64,000 bases of DNA. Source: Leptospiraceae bacterium. GTDB taxonomy: Bacteria; Spirochaetota; Leptospiria; Leptospirales; Leptospiraceae. Every line of letters begins with the position of its first letter. Position 1 is the stretch's first letter. Below are positions 1 through 9,438 of this stretch, piece after piece. The position numbers were made by a program, and so were the translations under genes. The notes below the pieces were generated by a model, which saw nothing but the letters and a program-made list of their open reading frames with translations, searched no databases and was not told the DNA's origin. The DNA is taken from assembly GCA_024233835.1 (NCBI GenBank), contig JACKPC010000001.1:496001-560000 (forward strand), in the 5' to 3' direction.

Positions 1-309
1 CCGAGAAAAATAAAGAGACATAATTTAAATTTCTCATAAATGCAAATTTTTACGCAGAATAATTATGTAAATAAAGCGTAAATAAACTATCAAAAAAACA
101 TCTATAAACTATTAATAAGACATAATGAATGACTTATTGTCTCTAAAAAAATAAGTTTCACTTTATAAAAAAAGTTATTTTCAAATTTTATGAGACATAT
201 TTCTATACTATTTCAGGGTATCCGGTTTGTGTAAGGACTTATTTACTTATTTACAGGCCTAACAATAACAACAAAATATATATAAAAGGAAATAAACAGG
301 AGTACTTAA
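1..309. other. AT-rich intergenic region upstream of dnaN
   Basis: No convincing gene lies in the first 309 bases. The stretch is very AT-rich and lies where Leptospira-type chromosomes have the dnaA-dnaN gap. A motif close to GAGACATAA occurs at 15-23, 117-125 (as AAGACATAA) and 192-200 (as GAGACATAT), and once inverted at 134-143 (GAGACAATAA on the minus strand). The copies at 117-125 and 134-143 face each other across an 8-base gap. I see no canonical DnaA box (TTATCCACA). The region could hold the dnaN promoter and part of an origin, but neither can be shown from this sequence alone. Confidence 0.4.
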
Positions 310-1425
310 ATGAAGTTTAAAGTTAAAACACATGATTTTCAAAAAGCAATTAATTCTGTAGAAGGAGTTATCACTGCAAGAGAAATTAAATCAGCCTTAT
401 CTAATATTAAAGTAGAGACAGGTGAAAAAGCAATTTTTCTTTCTGCAACAGATCTTGAAATTTCATTAAAGACTTCTGTAGAAGCTGAAGTTTTTGAGAC
501 AGGAAGCATTTCTTTACCTGCCAGGCAATTAAGTAATGCTTTTAAGACCATAAACTTTGAACATACAATGCTGGAAACAGACCAGGAATATCCCACTCAA
601 ACGATTATCACAGATGCTGATTCTAAAATTGATTTTAGATTGAATATCAATGGAATTGATGCAGATGAAATAAAGACAATAGGTACGGTTGATATGGAAA
701 GTATTTTTGAACTTCCCTGTCGTACTTTCCTGGAAATGATTCGGAAAACGTCTTATGCTGTTGCTTTGGAAGATACCCGCTTTGTGTTTAATGGTCTGTT
801 TGTTTTATCTAAAGGAGAGCATGTATCATTCATCGGTACCGATGGAAGAAGGCTTGCAAAAGTAGATAGGGTATTTCCCAATAAAATTCCTTTCGATTCA
901 GGAATCATTATTCCTCATAAAGCTGTTCGGGAAATTCAAAAAATGATTGAATTGAATGAATTTGGCCGAGTAGGTATTATTGATAAACAAATTTATATTG
1001 CTATCGGAAATGTAGAGCTTCTATGTAAACTTATTGATGGAACTTATCCGGATTATGATTCGGTGATTCCGAAGAGTTCGAGTGAAAACGTTAGAATTAA
1101 TAAGGATAGTTTTCAGATCGCTCTTAAGCAGGCCCTTATTGCTGCAGAAGAACCTTCGAGACAAATTCGTCTGAGGTTTGTTGATAATCACTTACATATA
1201 AACTCTTCTACTCCGGGTTCCACCGAAATCAATATTAATATACCAGTGGAATATAATTCAGATGAAACTATCATTGCCTTCAAGGGTGATTATCTTATTG
1301 ATGTGGTAAAATCTATTGACGATTCTGAATTAACCGTTGAGTTTTCCGGCTCAAATGCTCCGGTTCTTTTCAGAGACCCTTCAGATGAAGAATACCTCTC
1401 AGTTATTATGCCTATGAAACTTTAA
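310..1425 (+). CDS. dnaN: DNA polymerase III subunit beta (sliding clamp)
   Basis: This 371-residue protein is the ring-shaped clamp that tethers DNA polymerase III to DNA. Length and sequence fit the three-domain beta-clamp fold, ending in the typical PMKL-type C-terminus (VIMPMKL). The ATG at 310 follows an AGGAG ribosome site at 300-304. The stop codon overlaps the recF start by one base (TAATG), so the two genes are translationally coupled. Position next to recF and gyrB is the conserved origin-proximal order. It is an ordinary, intact copy. Confidence 0.97.
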   Translation: MKFKVKTHDFQKAINSVEGVITAREIKSALSNIKVETGEKAIFLSATDLEISLKTSVEAEVFETGSISLPARQLSNAFKTINFEHTMLETDQEYPTQTIITDADSKIDFRLNINGIDADEIKTIGTVDMESIFELPCRTFLEMIRKTSYAVALEDTRFVFNGLFVLSKGEHVSFIGTDGRRLAKVDRVFPNKIPFDSGIIIPHKAVREIQKMIELNEFGRVGIIDKQIYIAIGNVELLCKLIDGTYPDYDSVIPKSSSENVRINKDSFQIALKQALIAAEEPSRQIRLRFVDNHLHINSSTPGSTEININIPVEYNSDETIIAFKGDYLIDVVKSIDDSELTVEFSGSNAPVLFRDPSDEEYLSVIMPMKL

Positions 1426-2531
1426 TGTATTTAAAAAAGCTAAAATTACAGAATTTTAGAAATCATAAAGATACCGAACTTGTCTTCTCCGATGGACTTA
1501 ACTTTTTTATTGGAAATAATGGGGAGGGCAAGACCAACCTTTTAGAAGCAATTCACTCTATTAGTACCTTTAAAAGTTTTCGGGGGAATTCTAACCGGGA
1601 ACTAACTCTTTGGGATGACTCTTTTTTCTACATAAAGGCCGAGTTTGAGAGTCTGGGTGAAGATAAAAGAATTGAATTTGCTTTTCAAAAATTAGATAAA
1701 GATAAAATAAAAATGAAATTAAACGGGGAAGCTGTTACGAAAAAAGTGGACCTCGTTGGTGAATTTAAAAGTATTATCTATTCTCCTGTTGATATGGAAA
1801 TTATCGAAGGAGGACCAAAGAAAAGGCGAAAATTTTTAGATACCCTGATTGCAGGTTTTGATAGAAGGTATTATAAGAATTTATTAGAATATAATGGTAT
1901 TTTAAAAAGGAGAAATACTCTCCTTAAGAAACGACAGGTTTTAAAAGCTGAGCTATTTCCCTGGAACAAACTTTTAGTGGAAAGAGGTACTTTAATCCAG
2001 GAGATAAGGAGTAAATATGCTCTGCAATTAAATGAATATTTTAAAACAAACTTAATGAAAATTTCGGGGGAAAAAGATTGTTTTAATTTTACTTATAAAC
2101 CTAATGTATCAGACCTCTCATCCTATGAACAAAAAATGGAGCTTTCATTAAGTAAAGATATACACCTGGGTTATACTTCTTCCGGAATACATAGAGATCT
2201 TATTTTTATGGGAAAGGAAGAAAGAGATTTAATAGAATTTGCTTCTCAGGGTCAGAAGAGAAGTGTGGTGATTGCTTTAAAAACGGCTGCTTTCCAATTA
2301 ATGAAGGAACTGAGTTCTCAGTATCCGGTATTATTAATAGATGATGTTATAAGAGAACTGGATATTAAAAGAAGGCAATATTTTCTTGATTTACTTTCTT
2401 GTTGCGGACAGGTTTTTTTTACAACAACAGATCTGGATGGAATGGGAGAATATTTTGAAAATTTTGGAAGACCTTACAAGGTTTTCAAGGTTACGGGAGG
2501 GGGAGTTTTCGAGACTGATGAAAAAGGTTAG
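1425..2531 (+). CDS. recF: DNA replication and repair protein RecF
   Basis: RecF is an SMC-like ATPase that helps load RecA at single-strand gaps through RecFOR. The Walker A motif GNNGEGKT is at residues 30-37. The ABC-type signature is seen as ASQGQKRS in the C-terminal third, followed by a Walker B-like LLIDDVIRELD. The length of 368 residues is normal. It starts on the ATG that overlaps the dnaN stop and ends 14 bases inside the following DUF721 gene, so dnaN, recF and that gene form one tight operon. Confidence 0.96.
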   Translation: MYLKKLKLQNFRNHKDTELVFSDGLNFFIGNNGEGKTNLLEAIHSISTFKSFRGNSNRELTLWDDSFFYIKAEFESLGEDKRIEFAFQKLDKDKIKMKLNGEAVTKKVDLVGEFKSIIYSPVDMEIIEGGPKKRRKFLDTLIAGFDRRYYKNLLEYNGILKRRNTLLKKRQVLKAELFPWNKLLVERGTLIQEIRSKYALQLNEYFKTNLMKISGEKDCFNFTYKPNVSDLSSYEQKMELSLSKDIHLGYTSSGIHRDLIFMGKEERDLIEFASQGQKRSVVIALKTAAFQLMKELSSQYPVLLIDDVIRELDIKRRQYFLDLLSCCGQVFFTTTDLDGMGEYFENFGRPYKVFKVTGGGVFETDEKG

Positions 2532-2958
2532 TTCTATCAACCTCTCTTTTCTTGCAATGAATTGGGAAGGGGATATGGAAGAAATAGCCAGAAAAGTTGC
2601 CCTTCAAAAAATTCAGACTCAATGGGAAAAGATTATAGGTCCCCTTTTTTATCAACATTCCTGGCCGGAAAAAATCTACCCTGCTTCCTTGCTTGTCCTG
2701 GTAGATCACTCTGCCTACACAATGGAATTAACTCTTCTTTCTTCCCAAATTATTAATAAGATCAACGAACTTTTTTCCGGATTCAGGATTACAAAACTGG
2801 AACTTAGAACCGGAAATATTCCATATCGAAAAGTATTAGAACTTCCAAAAAAGAAACCGGATTGGAAGGGAAAAGAAGAGCTATTAGAATTACTCGAAAC
2901 GGAAGAAGACAGGCTGGCAAAAGCCAAATTAAGGGAATTAATTGGTGTTTTGGACTAA
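2518..2958 (+). CDS. DUF721 / DciA-like protein
   Basis: The 146-residue product resembles the DUF721 family, which includes DciA, the ancestral loader of the replicative helicase DnaB. Visible features are the early W-x-x-I-[IV]-G-P segment (QWEKIIGPLFYQHSWP) and a central beta-rich stretch (LLVLVDHSAYTMELTLLSSQIINKIN), as is usual for the family. I chose ATG 2518, inside the end of recF, because homologous sequence begins there; the same frame stays open further upstream but only overlaps recF. The location between recF and gyrB is the usual one in Leptospira and many other bacteria. A helicase-loading role is inferred from the family. Confidence 0.8.
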   Translation: MKKVSSINLSFLAMNWEGDMEEIARKVALQKIQTQWEKIIGPLFYQHSWPEKIYPASLLVLVDHSAYTMELTLLSSQIINKINELFSGFRITKLELRTGNIPYRKVLELPKKKPDWKGKEELLELLETEEDRLAKAKLRELIGVLD

Positions 2959-2978
2959 ATACTGAGCTTTTTCAGTAT
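2959..2978 (+). other. short hairpin after the DUF721 gene
   Basis: A 7-bp perfect stem (ATACTGA with TCAGTAT) and a 6-base loop begin directly after the DUF721 stop codon. There is no T run after it, so it is at best a weak terminator or mRNA-processing hairpin between the replication operon and gyrB. The right arm also contains TATAAT (2976-2981), which could be a -10 box for gyrB, but no good -35 sits at a normal distance. Confidence 0.3.
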
Positions 2979-3054
2979 AATTTATAAGATTAAAAGTTGC
3001 TTTCATAAGCCAATAATAAATAGTATAAAGAGAGTCTGGAGTTTATTAATAATT

Positions 3055-4971
3055 ATGAATTCTCAAAATGATTACGGTGCCGATAAGATAAAAATTCTCG
3101 AAGGTTTGGAAGCAGTTCGAAAACGTCCGGGAATGTACATCGGTACTCAGGATGAAACAGGCCTTCATAAAATGGTTTTTGAAGTGGTCGATAACTCTGT
3201 CGATGAAGCTATGGCAGGTTTTTGTTCCCACATTCTCGTTAAAATACTTCCGGGGGATATTATTGAGGTAGGTGATAATGGCCGTGGAATCCCCGTTGAT
3301 ATACATCCTGATAAGGGTGTTTCAACAATGGAGGTGGTTTTAACCGTTCTACACGCCGGTGGTAAATTTGAGAATGATGCCTATAAGCTCTCAGGTGGTC
3401 TGCACGGAGTGGGTGTCAGTGTAGTGAATGCCCTTTCTGAATGGTTGGAAGCCGAGGTGGATCAAAGAGGCAAAAGGCATTATCAGAAGTTTTTACGCGG
3501 CGTTCCGGCTGCACCTATGAGTGTAATTGGGGAAGCTTCCATGACAGGCACAACTATTCGATTTAAGCCGGATGCAAAGATTTTTACTACTACCGAGTTT
3601 CATTATGATATGCTGGCTTCCCGCTTTCGGGAGATGGCTTTTTTAAATAAAGGCCTTACTATAAAAATTGAAGATCACCGCAAAGAAGAAATTCATCAGG
3701 ACGAGTTTTGTTATTCTGGAGGGATTGTATCTTTCGTGGAAATGCTGAATGAAAATAAGCATCCCATCCATAAAGATGTGATCCACTTTACAGGTACAAG
3801 AGACAACATTATTGCTGAGATAGCCCTGCAATATTCCGATTCCTATTCAGAAAATGTATTTTGTTTTACTAATGCTATCAATAATAATCTTGGAGGAACT
3901 CACCTCGAAGGTTTCCGTTCTGCTCTAACTCGAACCCTAAATGACTATCTTAAAAAAGATGCAAATCTTCAAAAGAAACTTACAGCCGGTTTGAGCGGAG
4001 AAGATGTAAAAGAAGGTTTAACTACAGTTATTTCCATAAAAGTCCCACAGCCTCAATTTAACTCGCAAACCAAGGAAAAACTGGTGAATGCGGAAGTGAA
4101 AGGTTTAATGCAAACCATTACTTCGGAAGGTTTAAGTCTGTATTTTGAAGAAAATCCGGAAGTTGTAAAAAAGATTATTGAAAAATCTATTATGGCTGCT
4201 CGTGCTCGTGAAGCTGCAAGAAAAGCTAGAGATATGACCCGACGCAAATCTGTTTTAGAAGGTGCGGGTTTGCCGGGTAAGCTGGCGGATTGTTCTGAAA
4301 AGGATCCGGCTCTTTCCGAGCTTTATCTGGTGGAGGGTGATTCGGCGGGTGGTTCGGCCAAGCAGGGACGTGATAGGAATACGCAGGCTATCCTTCCCTT
4401 GAAAGGTAAGATTATTAACGTAGAAAAAGCCAGGTTAGATAAAATTCTATCGAATGAAGAAATACGTACTCTGGTAACTGCGATGGGCACCGGGATAGGT
4501 GAGGATGAATTTAACCTGAATAAAATTCGTTATCATAAAATTATCATCATGACCGATGCGGATGTGGATGGATCGCATATTCGAACCCTGTTATTAACTT
4601 TTTTCTACAGGCATATGAAGCAGGTAATCGAAAGAGGATACTTATATGTAGCCCAACCTCCTCTTTACCTTATAAAAAAAGGAAATTCAAAAACCTATGC
4701 TTATTCGGATAGAGAAAAAGATAAGGTAATAAAAGAGTTCGGTAAAGATTCCAAGTATAGCATTCAGCGTTACAAAGGTCTCGGGGAAATGAATGCCGAG
4801 CAACTCTGGGACACTACGATGGACCCAAAGGCCCGCGTTATGCTTCAGGTTAAGTTGGATGATCTGGTAGAAGCAGAAGAAACCTTTAGTATTTTAATGG
4901 GTGATGATGTAGCTTCTAGAAGACGATTTATAGAGGATAATGCTCCTAAGGTTATGAATCTCGATTTATAA
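3055..4971 (+). CDS. gyrB: DNA gyrase subunit B
   Basis: GyrB supplies the ATPase and part of the cleavage core of DNA gyrase, which introduces negative supercoils. The GHKL ATPase motifs are clear (VDNSVDEAMAG, GDNGRGIPV, GLHGVGVSVVNALS). The TOPRIM motifs EGDSAGGSAKQGRDR and DADVDGSHIRTLLL follow, then the C-terminal QRYKGLGEMN segment. The length of 638 residues is that of the short GyrB type, without the insert seen in enterobacteria. The ATG at 3055 is preceded by GGAG. gyrA follows after 10 bases. Confidence 0.97.
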   Translation: MNSQNDYGADKIKILEGLEAVRKRPGMYIGTQDETGLHKMVFEVVDNSVDEAMAGFCSHILVKILPGDIIEVGDNGRGIPVDIHPDKGVSTMEVVLTVLHAGGKFENDAYKLSGGLHGVGVSVVNALSEWLEAEVDQRGKRHYQKFLRGVPAAPMSVIGEASMTGTTIRFKPDAKIFTTTEFHYDMLASRFREMAFLNKGLTIKIEDHRKEEIHQDEFCYSGGIVSFVEMLNENKHPIHKDVIHFTGTRDNIIAEIALQYSDSYSENVFCFTNAINNNLGGTHLEGFRSALTRTLNDYLKKDANLQKKLTAGLSGEDVKEGLTTVISIKVPQPQFNSQTKEKLVNAEVKGLMQTITSEGLSLYFEENPEVVKKIIEKSIMAARAREAARKARDMTRRKSVLEGAGLPGKLADCSEKDPALSELYLVEGDSAGGSAKQGRDRNTQAILPLKGKIINVEKARLDKILSNEEIRTLVTAMGTGIGEDEFNLNKIRYHKIIIMTDADVDGSHIRTLLLTFFYRHMKQVIERGYLYVAQPPLYLIKKGNSKTYAYSDREKDKVIKEFGKDSKYSIQRYKGLGEMNAEQLWDTTMDPKARVMLQVKLDDLVEAEETFSILMGDDVASRRRFIEDNAPKVMNLDL

Positions 4972-4981
4972 GATATACTAT

Positions 4982-7507
4982 ATGAATACAGAAAAAGAAT
5001 CAGGTAAGATAAAAACACTAACACTTTCTACTGCATCTCGCCCGGATGTAAGTAAGGCACTTGAAAGCGATGTGAGGGTTATACCGGTTGAAGTTGAAGA
5101 CCAGATGAAAGAAGCATATCTGGATTATGCAATGAGTGTAATCGTTGGTCGAGCTTTACCCGATGTGAGAGATGGTCTAAAGCCGGTTCATAGACGAATT
5201 CTACATGCAATGAATGAAAGAGCCTGGAGAAGTGATAAAGCCTATGTTAAATGCGCGAAAATTGTCGGGGAAGTAATTGGTAACTATCACCCTCATGGTG
5301 ATACAGCAGTTTATGATACTCTTGTTCGTATGGTGCAGGATTTCTCCCTTCGAGTTCCACTAATTGATGGGCAGGGAAACTTTGGTTCTATTGATGGGGA
5401 TAATCCTGCTGCTTACCGTTACACAGAAGCCAGGCTTGCCAAAGTAGCAGAAGAATTGCTCAGGGATATAAATAAGGAAACTGTTACATTTTCTCCGAAC
5501 TTTGATGATACCCGGATGCAACCCGATGTTCTTCCGGCAAATTTTCCTAATATTCTTGTAAATGGTACTACAGGAATTGCCGTTGGTATGGCAACGAATA
5601 TTCCACCGCATAATCTTTCAGAAGCTGTTCGTGCGGTTGTGGCTGTCATTAAAAATCCGGATATTACTGTTAAAGAAATATTGCAAATTATGCCGGGTCC
5701 CGACTTCCCTACCGGCGGCACGATTATTGGTTCTGCCGGTCTCTATTCCGCTTATTCTACAGGCAAGGGTTCTATTATACTTCGTGCAAAAGTAGAAATT
5801 GAAGTAGAAGAGAAGAAAAATAGGGAACGTATTGTTATTACCGAGATTCCTTACCAGGTTAATAAAAAGCACATGCTGGAAAAAATAGGGGAACTGGTAA
5901 ATGAGAAAGCAATTGAAGGTATTTCTGAAATATTAGATTTATCAAATCGACATGGAATTCGAATTGAGATTTATATTAAAAAGGATTATAACTCTCAGGT
6001 AATCTTAAACCAGCTCTATAAGCTTACCCAGCTACAGGCCAGCTATGGCATTACCATGCTGGCTATACTGGATAATAAGCCTAAGATATTTACCGTAAAA
6101 GATATTCTACAATCGTATTCAGAACACAGACATTCTGTAATCGTAAAGAGAACCCAGTATGACCTGAGGAAAGCAGAAGAAAGGGAACACATTTTACTCG
6201 GCTTAAAAATAGCCCTGGATAATATTGACGAGGTAATTCGCATTATACGTTCTTCGGAAAGCCCTGACACTGCTAGAACCTCTTTGATAAGTGCCTTTTC
6301 TCTTTCGGAAGTCCAGGCGAATGCCATATTGGATATGCGTTTACAGCGCTTAACTTCCTTAGAAATAAAAAAGATAGTCGAAGAGTTAGAAGAAATAAGA
6401 GTCCAGATAGCCGATTTGAAAGATATTCTGGCAAGCCCTACAAGGGTAAGCGAGATAGTCTGTACGGAATTAGAAGAAGTAGAGAAAAAATATGGTACAG
6501 AAAGAAAAACTTCTATCAGCACGGAATCTGTGGAAAGTTCTTCTTTTGATGTCTTAGACTTGATTGCAGATGAAAATGTGGTAGTTCAACTGAGTCATGA
6601 CCAATTCATGAAGCGCCTGCCTATAGATACTTTCAAAAGACAGAAACGGGGCGGAAAAGGTGTACAGGGAAGTAATACTCGTTCAACGGACTTTCCTAAA
6701 ATTATAAAGATTGCTTCTACCCATGATAGCCTGATGCTTTTTTCCAACAAAGGTAAGGTTTTTAAATTTCAAGTTCACGAGATACCGCAGGCCAGTAAGG
6801 AAGCAAGAGGCAAGTCTTTAAAAGCAATTATTAATTTAGAACCGGATGAGATGATTACTTCTATCTGTGATTTAAAAGAATTTTCCGAAGATTCTATTCT
6901 GATGGTGACCCGTTCCGGTGTAGTAAAGAAAACGAAGCTTCAAAATTTTTCAAATGCCAAGAAATCCGGAATCATTGCCATAAATCTAAAAGAGGGTGAT
7001 GAGCTTATCTGGGTAGATATTGTTTCTCCGGAAGACGATATTATTCTTGCCAGTCATAAGGGACTTGCTCTTCGTTTTAATACCGGAACCGTTCGGGATC
7101 AGGGCCGAAATGCAGGTGGTGTTACAGGAATGCGTTTATCCGCAGAGGATAAATTAATAGGTGCTTGCATAGTCAGAGAAGATGCCAAACTTTTGGTGAT
7201 CACCGAGAATGGATATGGAAAACGGACCGACTTCGATGAATTTTCCACTAAAGGTCGTGGTGGAAAGGGAATGGGCTATGTAAAAATCAATGATAAGAAT
7301 GGAAATGCAGTGGGTATCGCCAGTATTTCAGAAGAGGATGAGATCATTGTAATTGCTCAATCCGGGATGGTGATTCGTGTGGAAGGGAAAGAAGTTTCTC
7401 ATATAGGAAGAGTTACTGCCGGGGTGAAAGTTGTGGATTTAAAAGAAGAAGATCTGGTCCAGGACTTTGCTATTATCCAGGAAGAGAAAGATGTTGAAGA
7501 TCCGTAA
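4982..7507 (+). CDS. gyrA: DNA gyrase subunit A
   Basis: GyrA is the DNA-cleaving and wrapping subunit of gyrase. The catalytic tyrosine is Y147 in AAYRYTEARL. The residue matching E. coli Ser83 is T108 in HPHGDTAVYD, and the Asp87 position is retained. The C-terminal domain contains the GyrA box (QKRGGKG), which separates gyrase from topoisomerase IV. Compared with E. coli there is a polar N-terminal extension of about 25 residues. The 3' end overlaps the dus gene by 17 bases. Confidence 0.97.
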   Translation: MNTEKESGKIKTLTLSTASRPDVSKALESDVRVIPVEVEDQMKEAYLDYAMSVIVGRALPDVRDGLKPVHRRILHAMNERAWRSDKAYVKCAKIVGEVIGNYHPHGDTAVYDTLVRMVQDFSLRVPLIDGQGNFGSIDGDNPAAYRYTEARLAKVAEELLRDINKETVTFSPNFDDTRMQPDVLPANFPNILVNGTTGIAVGMATNIPPHNLSEAVRAVVAVIKNPDITVKEILQIMPGPDFPTGGTIIGSAGLYSAYSTGKGSIILRAKVEIEVEEKKNRERIVITEIPYQVNKKHMLEKIGELVNEKAIEGISEILDLSNRHGIRIEIYIKKDYNSQVILNQLYKLTQLQASYGITMLAILDNKPKIFTVKDILQSYSEHRHSVIVKRTQYDLRKAEEREHILLGLKIALDNIDEVIRIIRSSESPDTARTSLISAFSLSEVQANAILDMRLQRLTSLEIKKIVEELEEIRVQIADLKDILASPTRVSEIVCTELEEVEKKYGTERKTSISTESVESSSFDVLDLIADENVVVQLSHDQFMKRLPIDTFKRQKRGGKGVQGSNTRSTDFPKIIKIASTHDSLMLFSNKGKVFKFQVHEIPQASKEARGKSLKAIINLEPDEMITSICDLKEFSEDSILMVTRSGVVKKTKLQNFSNAKKSGIIAINLKEGDELIWVDIVSPEDDIILASHKGLALRFNTGTVRDQGRNAGGVTGMRLSAEDKLIGACIVREDAKLLVITENGYGKRTDFDEFSTKGRGGKGMGYVKINDKNGNAVGIASISEEDEIIVIAQSGMVIRVEGKEVSHIGRVTAGVKVVDLKEEDLVQDFAIIQEEKDVEDP

Positions 7508-8456
7508 TATTCTAATAAACGGAGATATTGCTTTATCTCCAATGGCCGGCCTGTCTGATAGTCCGTATAGGAAGCTAACAAGAAAAATGGGTTCAGCTTT
7601 TTCTTTTACAGAATTTGTCAGTGCCGATGATATTGTAAATAAGTCGATTCGGGCCAGTCGTCTATATAAATATTCAGAAATAGAGAGGCCTTTACTTTTT
7701 CAGATTTATGGAAATAATCTGGATGCTCTGACAGAAGCAGCAAAGCTTGTAGAACAACTAGGACCGGATATAATCGATCTAAATATGGGATGTTCTACTG
7801 CTAAGGTTTCTGCCAGAGGTTCCGGTGCCGGCTTACTAAGAAGACCAATTTATGCGGGGAAAATTATCGAGTCTTTACGTAATGCCGTTTCTCTTCCGGT
7901 TACAGCTAAGATTCGGCTCGGATGGGATAAAGCTTCTATGAATTATAAAGAATTAGTTCGTATACTGGAAGAATCGGGAGTGGAAGCAATTTCTGTCCAT
8001 GGAAGAACAAAAGATATGAAATATAGCGGAGAAGCTGATTGGGAATCTATAAAAGAAATCAAGCAAATCACTTCAGTTCCCATATTTGGTAATGGGGATA
8101 TACTTAGTTATTCTACTGCGATAAAACGAAAAGCCGATTCAGGGGTAGATCTTGTACTTATAGGCAGAGGTGCTTTGGGGAATCCCTGGATTTTTTCCGG
8201 TCTTGAAAAACAAAATATTTCAGTAGATGAATTTCTTGATGTAGTATTAGAACATTACAACTATATGAAGGAGTTTTATCAGGATATGGCTCTTAAACTT
8301 TTTCGGAAACATCTTGCCTCGTATTGTGAAGGATTAGAATTTACTAAATCTTTTAAATATGAGCTTGTGAGATGTGAAAATGAAGCAGAGTTTTTTGCAA
8401 TTATGGATAAGATACGGACTATAAAAAATTATAGTCCATCCTTACTCTGTGCGTAA
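7491..8456 (+). CDS. dus: tRNA-dihydrouridine synthase
   Basis: Dus enzymes are flavoproteins that reduce uridines to dihydrouridine in the tRNA D-loop. The TIM-barrel shows SPMAGLSDSPYR near the start, then the LNMGCSTAKV segment carrying the family's catalytic cysteine, then the VHGRTKDMKYSGEADWESI and GNGDI segments of the FMN site. I prefer ATG 7491 over an upstream ATG at 7467 because AGGAAGAG lies just before it and homology starts there. Its stop codon abuts the stop of the convergent ankyrin gene with no base between them. Confidence 0.9.
   Translation: MLKIRNILINGDIALSPMAGLSDSPYRKLTRKMGSAFSFTEFVSADDIVNKSIRASRLYKYSEIERPLLFQIYGNNLDALTEAAKLVEQLGPDIIDLNMGCSTAKVSARGSGAGLLRRPIYAGKIIESLRNAVSLPVTAKIRLGWDKASMNYKELVRILEESGVEAISVHGRTKDMKYSGEADWESIKEIKQITSVPIFGNGDILSYSTAIKRKADSGVDLVLIGRGALGNPWIFSGLEKQNISVDEFLDVVLEHYNYMKEFYQDMALKLFRKHLASYCEGLEFTKSFKYELVRCENEAEFFAIMDKIRTIKNYSPSLLCA
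8416..8437. repeat. perfect 8-bp hairpin in the dus 3' end
   Basis: GGACTATA and TATAGTCC form a perfect stem around a 6-base A/T loop, within the last codons of dus and 20 bases before two abutting convergent stop codons. No T tract follows on either strand. It may slow or terminate transcription between the two convergent genes. Confidence 0.35.
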
Positions 8457-9002
8457 TTACTTTTTCTTTCCTTCCTGTATAATTAATTCAGCAATCTGGT
8501 TATAATCCATTGCACGAGCAAAATTTAGTGCAGTCCAGCCTGTTCGGTTTACGGAATAAATATTAGCATTTTTTGATAAAAGAAGTTTTACAACAGGAAC
8601 GGAACCTGACATAACAGCCTTCATTAATACGGTATCTCCATGTTTATCCCTGGCATTCACCTCTGCTTTTTTTTGAATCAGCATAGTAACTATTTCTAAA
8701 TACCCATAATAAGCGGCTTCTGAAAGAGCTGTGTAACCTTCGTTGTCCTGAACATTTACATTGGCCTGTTTTTCCAGTAGAGCTTTTACTATGTCGGTAT
8801 GACCGTTTCTACAAGCTATAATAAGGGCGGTATCTCCATCTTTATTGGTGAAGTTTACAAGAGCATTATTTTTTAAAGCAGAGGAAACACGGGCAGTATC
8901 TCCTTTCTCGGCACCCTGTATAAGATCTATATTGGGACTGGCAGTTAAAAAAGTGCTGAGAAGTATTGTGAAACAAAAAAATATTAGATTAATTTTTTTC
9001 AT
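8457..9002 (-). CDS. exported ankyrin-repeat protein
   Basis: A signal peptide (MKKINLIFFCFTILLSTFLTAS) is followed by about four ankyrin repeats of the pattern DGDTALIIACRNGHTDIVKALLEKQANVN. Ankyrin repeats bind proteins, so an export signal points to a periplasmic or surface binding role. The partner cannot be told. I chose the ATG at 9002 because AAGGAG precedes it and the signal peptide begins there; the open frame runs 20 codons further without a good start. The length is about 181 residues. Confidence 0.8.
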   Translation of the reverse strand: MKKINLIFFCFTILLSTFLTASPNIDLIQGAEKGDTARVSSALKNNALVNFTNKDGDTALIIACRNGHTDIVKALLEKQANVNVQDNEGYTALSEAAYYGYLEIVTMLIQKKAEVNARDKHGDTVLMKAVMSGSVPVVKLLLSKNANIYSVNRTGWTALNFARAMDYNQIAELIIQEGKKK

Positions 9003-9066
9003 AAAAAGTCTCCTTACGGATAAAATGAATGCATATAATGAATCGCTTTCAGAAAAAGTCAATAAT

Positions 9067-9438
9067 TTATTTTTCTTTTGTTAAAAGTTCATCGAGGGCA
9101 TCTTTAAGCTCTGATTCAGTGATAGGCTTGACAAGGAAAAGGCTGTTAGAAATATCTTTTGCCCGCTTTACAGTTCTATTATCTGAGTTACCTGTAAGAA
9201 AAATAATAGGTATTTCGGATTTTTCACGAATCATATGTGCCAACTCAATTCCATCTTTATCCCCATAAATTTTTATATCCATCAGGATAATATCCGGCGT
9301 ATTATTATGAAACTCCTGCAGAGCTGATTCTACTGAGTTTGACACAATAAGATTTGAATAGTTTAGGTTTTCTAATTGTTTTCTTACTGCAAGAGCCAGG
9401 ATGGCTTCATCTTCAACGATTAGGATTTTATAATTCAT
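9067..9438 (-). CDS. single-domain response regulator
   Basis: This is a stand-alone receiver (REC) domain of about 123 residues with no output domain. The acidic pocket is in ILIVEDEAIL, the phospho-acceptor aspartate in DIILMDIKI, the conserved threonine in IIFLTGNSD and the lysine in FLVKPI. I use ATG 9438 rather than an in-frame TTG two codons upstream. The start overlaps the stop of the upstream histidine kinase by 11 bases, so the pair is co-translated and this is probably the kinase's phosphorylation target. CheY-like action on the flagellar motor is possible, but the helical layout does not decide it. Confidence 0.88.
   Translation of the reverse strand: MNYKILIVEDEAILALAVRKQLENLNYSNLIVSNSVESALQEFHNNTPDIILMDIKIYGDKDGIELAHMIREKSEIPIIFLTGNSDNRTVKRAKDISNSLFLVKPITESELKDALDELLTKEK

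Noticed and set aside
1..309. Confirmed oriC
   Set aside because: The region is AT-rich and well placed, but no DnaA boxes are seen and dnaA itself is outside the window.
6043..6522. 159-aa minus-strand ORF inside gyrA
   Set aside because: It is the antisense shadow of a strongly conserved coding region.
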